Source: Paracholeplasma brassicae (GTDB taxonomy: Bacteria > Bacillota_I > Bacilli_A > Acholeplasmatales > UBA5453). Taken from it: 64,000 bases of DNA. Both the position numbers and the translations under genes were made by a program. The notes under the pieces were generated by a model. It ran no database searches. It was not told the origin of the DNA and saw only the letters and a list, made by a program, of their open reading frames with translations. How positions within the stretch are numbered: the first letter of the stretch is position 1; every line of letters starts with the position of its first letter. This document shows, one piece after another, positions 60,368 to 64,000 of this stretch. Where the stretch lies: the NCBI RefSeq assembly GCF_000967915.1, contig NC_022549.1, positions 1,166,366 through 1,230,365 on the forward strand. Direction: 5' to 3'.

Positions 60368-61399
60368 ATGACAACAGAAAAACCAAAACGTAGAGAACGC
60401 TATAAAGGCACCTACCCAAAAACATTTAATCAAAAATACAAAGAACAAAACCCAGAAAAATACCAAGAAACTATCTTAAAAGTCATCGAAAAAGGCAATA
60501 CCCCAGCAGGGATGCATCGCCCCATTATGACAACAGAAATTCTTGATTTTTTTGATATTAAAGAAGGGCAAATCGGACTAGACTTAACCTTAGGTTATGG
60601 TGGTCATACAAGTCAGATGCTAAACGTGTTAAACCACAAAGGTCACTTGCACGCGACCGATCAAGACCCAATCGAACTACCAAAAACCAAAGAACGATTG
60701 GAAAGCCAAGGTTTTACTTCATCCGATTTCACCTTGCACCACCTGAATTTCAAAGACCTTGATTTAATTGGTCAAACATTTGATTTTATCCTAGCCGATT
60801 TAGGTGTTTCATCAATGCAAATTGATGATCCAAAACGTGGTTTCACCTTTAAACAAGACGGCCCACTCGACTTAAGAATGAACCCTTCAGAGGGCGTTCC
60901 TGCTAGCATCCGACTTCAAGAGTTAACAACTGATGAAATCGAGGGTATGTTAATCGAGAATGCCGATGAAGTTTATGCACACCAAATCGCCTTAGAGATT
61001 ACAAAGGAGAAACACAGTGGTAATCCAATTGACACCACCAAAGCACTTTATCAAATCATAAAGAACGCACTTGCGTTTTTACCTAAAAACGATCGAGATG
61101 ATGCCACTAAAAAAGCTGCAACAAGAACATTTCAAGCACTTCGAATTGACGTTAATAGCGAATACGAAGTATTATTTGAACTCTTAGACAAACTACCTAA
61201 TTTCCTAAACCCTGGTGGGAAGGTTGCTATACTCTCCTTTCACTCAGGGGAAGATCGTTTAGTCAAAAAAGCCTTCAAACATTTTTACAATGAAGGGATT
61301 TACAAACAAATTGATGGTCCAATAAGCCCATCTAATGACGAGATTTATCAAAATCCTAGGTCTAGATCAGCAAAATTAAGAACTGCCATCAAAACCTAA
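60368..61399 (+). CDS. rsmH: 16S rRNA m4C1402 methyltransferase with N-terminal extension
   Basis: RsmH methylates N4 of C1402 in 16S rRNA. The catalytic domain starts at about residue 48 (MHRPIMTTEILDFFDIKEGQ), with the SAM site GLDLTLGYGGHTSQML near residue 72, DFILADLGVSSMQIDDPKRG near residue 138, and GGKVAILSFHSGEDRLVKKA near residue 285. The first 47 residues are a basic extension (KPKRRERYKGTYPKTFNQKY) not found in the usual form. The ATG at 60368 follows GGAG by 5 bases. It is not in a division or cell-wall cluster here. Confidence 0.9.
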   Translation: MTTEKPKRRERYKGTYPKTFNQKYKEQNPEKYQETILKVIEKGNTPAGMHRPIMTTEILDFFDIKEGQIGLDLTLGYGGHTSQMLNVLNHKGHLHATDQDPIELPKTKERLESQGFTSSDFTLHHLNFKDLDLIGQTFDFILADLGVSSMQIDDPKRGFTFKQDGPLDLRMNPSEGVPASIRLQELTTDEIEGMLIENADEVYAHQIALEITKEKHSGNPIDTTKALYQIIKNALAFLPKNDRDDATKKAATRTFQALRIDVNSEYEVLFELLDKLPNFLNPGGKVAILSFHSGEDRLVKKAFKHFYNEGIYKQIDGPISPSNDEIYQNPRSRSAKLRTAIKT

Positions 61400-61403
61400 C
61401 AAC

Positions 61404-61446
61404 AAAGACCAACCCTAAGTTTAATTAAAGGTTGGTCTTTTTTTTC
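61404..61446. terminator. Bidirectional terminator after rsmH
   Basis: AAAGACCAACC and GGTTGGTCTTT pair around a 17-base loop, followed by T-rich sequence. It serves rsmH and the converging gene at 61454. Confidence 0.85.
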
Positions 61447-61453
61447 TATTCGC

Positions 61454-62155
61454 TTAAAATGTAAGCATTTTATTGTTTAATCTTAACTGGTTTTTTTGGT
61501 AATACCTTAAATCTGCTTTATGATTCATATTTAAGGTTTTATAATAAACATCACCGATCAGTCGTCTTTTTTTAAGCATATAGACTATTTTTCCGCTGAA
61601 TAAATCCACTAAATAGTCCATCACATCCTTGACATAGAGAAAGGTATGCCTAACGAGACCTTTATTTTCATGGATAACAATCACAGAAAATGTCATTTCA
61701 TCCTTAAATTCTTGAAATACTTGGACGTACAACTGGCTTGATCGAAATGCCAACACATCAATTTCATGTTGATGAAAATAATCATCTACATCAAACGAGT
61801 CATACTTTAAGAATGTCCGCTCAGGTCGATGGGAAAAGAAATAATCTAAGTAACTCAAATCGGTTTGTAAAGTCCCTGTGTTCTTTATGTAATAGAGCTT
61901 AGCGATAACGCGGTAAAACGACTCCACGTCATGAAACAAAAATGGATAAAATACTTCAAGGTCATACATTTTTTGAGGCGTCATCTCAAAGAAGACGTCG
62001 TATTGTTCGTTATAGGTTATTTGAACTTCAAATGCCCTTTCTAGTGACTGATTATCAATACGCTCATCTAAGATTTGATAGGTAGATTCTAGTTTTAGAC
62101 TTGTCATAAATTTCTTAAAGGTGTCTAATGAGAGTTCATTGATCACTAAATTCAT
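61454..62155 (-). CDS. Hypothetical protein
   Basis: A 233-residue soluble protein rich in Tyr, Phe, Leu and Asp. I do not recognise it. AAAGGAG stands 8 bases before the ATG, and the start overlaps the 3' end of the upstream membrane protein gene by 20 bases, so the two are translated together and may work together. No catalytic motif is visible; the N-terminal half alternates charged and aromatic residues as in beta-rich domains. Confidence 0.7.
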   Translation of the reverse strand: MNLVINELSLDTFKKFMTSLKLESTYQILDERIDNQSLERAFEVQITYNEQYDVFFEMTPQKMYDLEVFYPFLFHDVESFYRVIAKLYYIKNTGTLQTDLSYLDYFFSHRPERTFLKYDSFDVDDYFHQHEIDVLAFRSSQLYVQVFQEFKDEMTFSVIVIHENKGLVRHTFLYVKDVMDYLVDLFSGKIVYMLKKRRLIGDVYYKTLNMNHKADLRYYQKNQLRLNNKMLTF

Positions 62156-64000
62156 TATTCTTTCTCCTTTCTAATAAATGTTCATCCACCAGATCAAGTG
62201 TTACAATATACACTCTTTTTTCAAATGGATGACGATAAATTTTTACTGTTAATTCGATTGCTTTATTTGTTTGTCTTATCAAGCCAGTTTCAGATAAGAC
62301 CTGTTGATTAAGTGATGTTATCATCACCATTTTAAATAGGCCACAGCTTAATGGTTTTTTAATGATATAATGGGGCTGTTTTTTAATTTCTATTTTCTTA
62401 AGTGGCCGATTCTTATTAATTAATCGTTTTACTAGAACGTCCTTTTGATTCTCGTAATAGTTGTGCACATATTCATTATTTAACACCCGTATTAAAAACG
62501 ATTGATTCAGTGAGTTTAGCTTTACTAACAAATAGGCTTGTTTATGGTTTGACACAAACAAATCTTCTTTTTTATTTACTTCAAGTCCTTTATTGTAATA
62601 GCTCAAGCTTTCAGATAAACACCAACTATTTGTTATTTCCTTAGGAAAGTCCACACCAGATTCCATGAATTCGATTTGTTTCTTTAAAAGTTTTTTAAAC
62701 TTTAGAGTTTCGATCTTGCTTGGCTGTATAATGATTCTTTGTGTAATCACGACCTCTGTGTTTTTGATGGCATAAGTCACGTCATAAGTGCCATATAAAC
62801 ACTTTTTGATTTTACCTGAATTCGTGATAACTTGATTAGTAGTGAATTTTAAAGAAAGTATATCACTTAAGTATTGTCGTAAATTAGCACCTTTGCGCAA
62901 ATAGATCTCGCGCTGATTTTTTAGTTTTTCTATTCGATTCTTATTGATAACAAATACGCTTACACGTTCGCTTACTTTGTGTTGTTCTTTCTTAATCGTG
63001 ATAAGGACATCCGTTTTGTTACGGTAGGGGCGAATATAGAATTTTCCTTGTTCAATCCAATCACCTTTTTTAGTTGGTTCATAATACGTTTCATAGTTAC
63101 CACTAGGCAAGTCAAAGCCGTCTAGTTTCTGTTTTTGTATTTCTCGCTTGATTTCCTCTTTTTCATAAAGCAAAAGAGCATTTGTACTTTGTGTGTGATT
63201 CAATTCATATCGTTTCATTTGTCCTTGATAAGAAATTCGAATATGAATTGTGGCTGCTTCTTTATCAAAAACATAGGTATTGGTGTGGTTAATTTCATAA
63301 GCGCTTGAGAGAATCTCAATTGTCACCGGTGCATTTTGAAACGTAAACGAACGTATGTATGCAACCTCTTTTAACTCATTATTAATAATCAGGTGTTCAA
63401 ATAAGAAATTAGATTTCGCATCTAGTGGCAACCTAATTCGCCTGACAATGAGATATAAATATCCAAATAAACTTAAAGGCATTAACCCTATAAAAAAGAC
63501 AGGCAAAAAAATGACACTAAGTATTCTAAAGACAAACGATTCAATCATTAATCGCTCATATGCATAACCATTTTTAAAAAGCGCGTCGATTTCTATTTCT
63601 TTGATGACTGATCTCAAACTTTGATAGAAAAGTTGACTTGGTAGATAGCTGTGTTTATACTTAATCAGCTCATAGACATTTGATACACCAATACCTGCAA
63701 TCGATTGACAAGCTATATATAAGATCCTAACGATTGATTTAATGCCATATAGCAAACATAAGGCTAAGAATATCAGTAATAACACTGGTGAAAACAAGAT
63801 GATCATTGTGTAATTAAAATAGTCATTCGAATAGTCGTATATGAAATTTTTAACTGCACTAAATAAACGTCTAAATTGATAACCGATTGGCTCAAAAATA
63901 TGAAGAATAAATACAATAAAGTCAGACAAGTAGGCTAAGCTTAATTCAAGAACCTTCAATAATTTATTCAATAATATACTAAGTCCTTGAAAGACTAACT
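62136..64000 (-). CDS. Hypothetical large membrane protein, 5' end beyond window
   Basis: The frame is open to the right edge. A TTG at 63971 could be a start but has no convincing ribosome site, so the true start may lie outside. The visible part has a membrane pair (about residues 55-80 and 85-105 of the 611 counted from that TTG) and another near 145-175 (LSVIFLPVFFIGLMPLSLFG), then a long soluble part with extended, Ig-like looking segments. No family recognised. Coupled to the gene at 61454 by a 20-base overlap. Confidence 0.65.
   Translation of the reverse strand, partial: LVFQGLSILLNKLLKVLELSLAYLSDFIVFILHIFEPIGYQFRRLFSAVKNFIYDYSNDYFNYTMIILFSPVLLLIFLALCLLYGIKSIVRILYIACQSIAGIGVSNVYELIKYKHSYLPSQLFYQSLRSVIKEIEIDALFKNGYAYERLMIESFVFRILSVIFLPVFFIGLMPLSLFGYLYLIVRRIRLPLDAKSNFLFEHLIINNELKEVAYIRSFTFQNAPVTIEILSSAYEINHTNTYVFDKEAATIHIRISYQGQMKRYELNHTQSTNALLLYEKEEIKREIQKQKLDGFDLPSGNYETYYEPTKKGDWIEQGKFYIRPYRNKTDVLITIKKEQHKVSERVSVFVINKNRIEKLKNQREIYLRKGANLRQYLSDILSLKFTTNQVITNSGKIKKCLYGTYDVTYAIKNTEVVITQRIIIQPSKIETLKFKKLLKKQIEFMESGVDFPKEITNSWCLSESLSYYNKGLEVNKKEDLFVSNHKQAYLLVKLNSLNQSFLIRVLNNEYVHNYYENQKDVLVKRLINKNRPLKKIEIKKQPHYIIKKPLSCGLFKMVMITSLNQQVLSETGLIRQTNKAIELTVKIYRHPFEKRVYIVTLDLVDEHLLERRKNNEFSDQ

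Overview
The window reads as chromosome of a low-GC, wall-less Firmicutes relative, most likely an Acholeplasma-like mollicute. The reasons are: AT-rich sequence with strong AGGAGG-type ribosome sites; TGA used as a real stop (for example the ATGA overlap of potC and potD), so the code is standard; an MEP isoprenoid gene pair (dxs, ispH); an alMGS/alDGS-like glycolipid glycosyltransferase beside a UPF0104 membrane protein; tandem fused ABC-FtsX exporters; and no cell-wall genes. The organism call is inference from gene content only.

Layout. 1-3.6 kb: a partial CmpB-type membrane protein, an APH-like kinase and the psuK-psuG pseudouridine operon. 3.7-10.83 kb: an accessory region ending at the 3' end of tRNA-Ser(CGA). 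It holds small hypothetical genes, a Fic protein with a two-operator promoter, fragments of an InlB-repeat protein and a Crp regulator, an ArsR/P1B-4 metal efflux operon, and many intergenic repeats. 10.8-18 kb: tRNA-Ser and tRNA-Ala, a GNAT pseudogene, a CorC-type protein, an AlkZ-like glycosylase, small membrane proteins and a lipoprotein with Ig-like and SGNH-like parts. 18.4-22.17 kb: a second accessory region, again ending at the 3' end of a tRNA-Ser gene (GGA), with unrecognised genes, one frameshifted gene, an XRE/membrane pair and the same repeat families. 22.3-32.4 kb: a PTS IIC protein, an alpha/beta hydrolase whose nucleophile serine is replaced, an Imm-5-like protein, an ABC-2 exporter operon, a Nudix protein, and an argS-flippase-glycosyltransferase-tRNA-Leu operon in which argS is split by a frameshift. 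32.4-46 kb: a membrane thioredoxin, glgA-glgC, degV, nfo-DEAD helicase, ispH, two fused ABC exporters, dinB and a 58-residue membrane protein. 46-56 kb: the classical nusB-xseA-xseB-dxs-tlyA-recN cluster and potABCD. 56.2-64 kb: tmRNA, a complete IS200/IS605 element with tnpA and tnpB inserted in the last codons of a glycerophosphodiesterase gene, an M19 dipeptidase, rsmH, and two unknown genes running off the right edge.

How it fits together. The core genes are housekeeping: polyamine uptake, DNA repair (recN, nfo, dinB, AlkZ-like, xseAB), isoprenoid precursors, glycogen precursor synthesis, translation and tRNAs. The most unusual signal is the recurring architecture of the two accessory regions. 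Gene modules are separated by boxes built around GCACCCC, by boxes built around TCGTGTAAA or TCGTGTTTTT, and by orphan copies of the tRNA-Ser terminator hairpin. No integrase or IS gene accompanies them, so they look like scars or non-autonomous ends of an unseen mobile system that targets the downstream side of tRNA-Ser genes.
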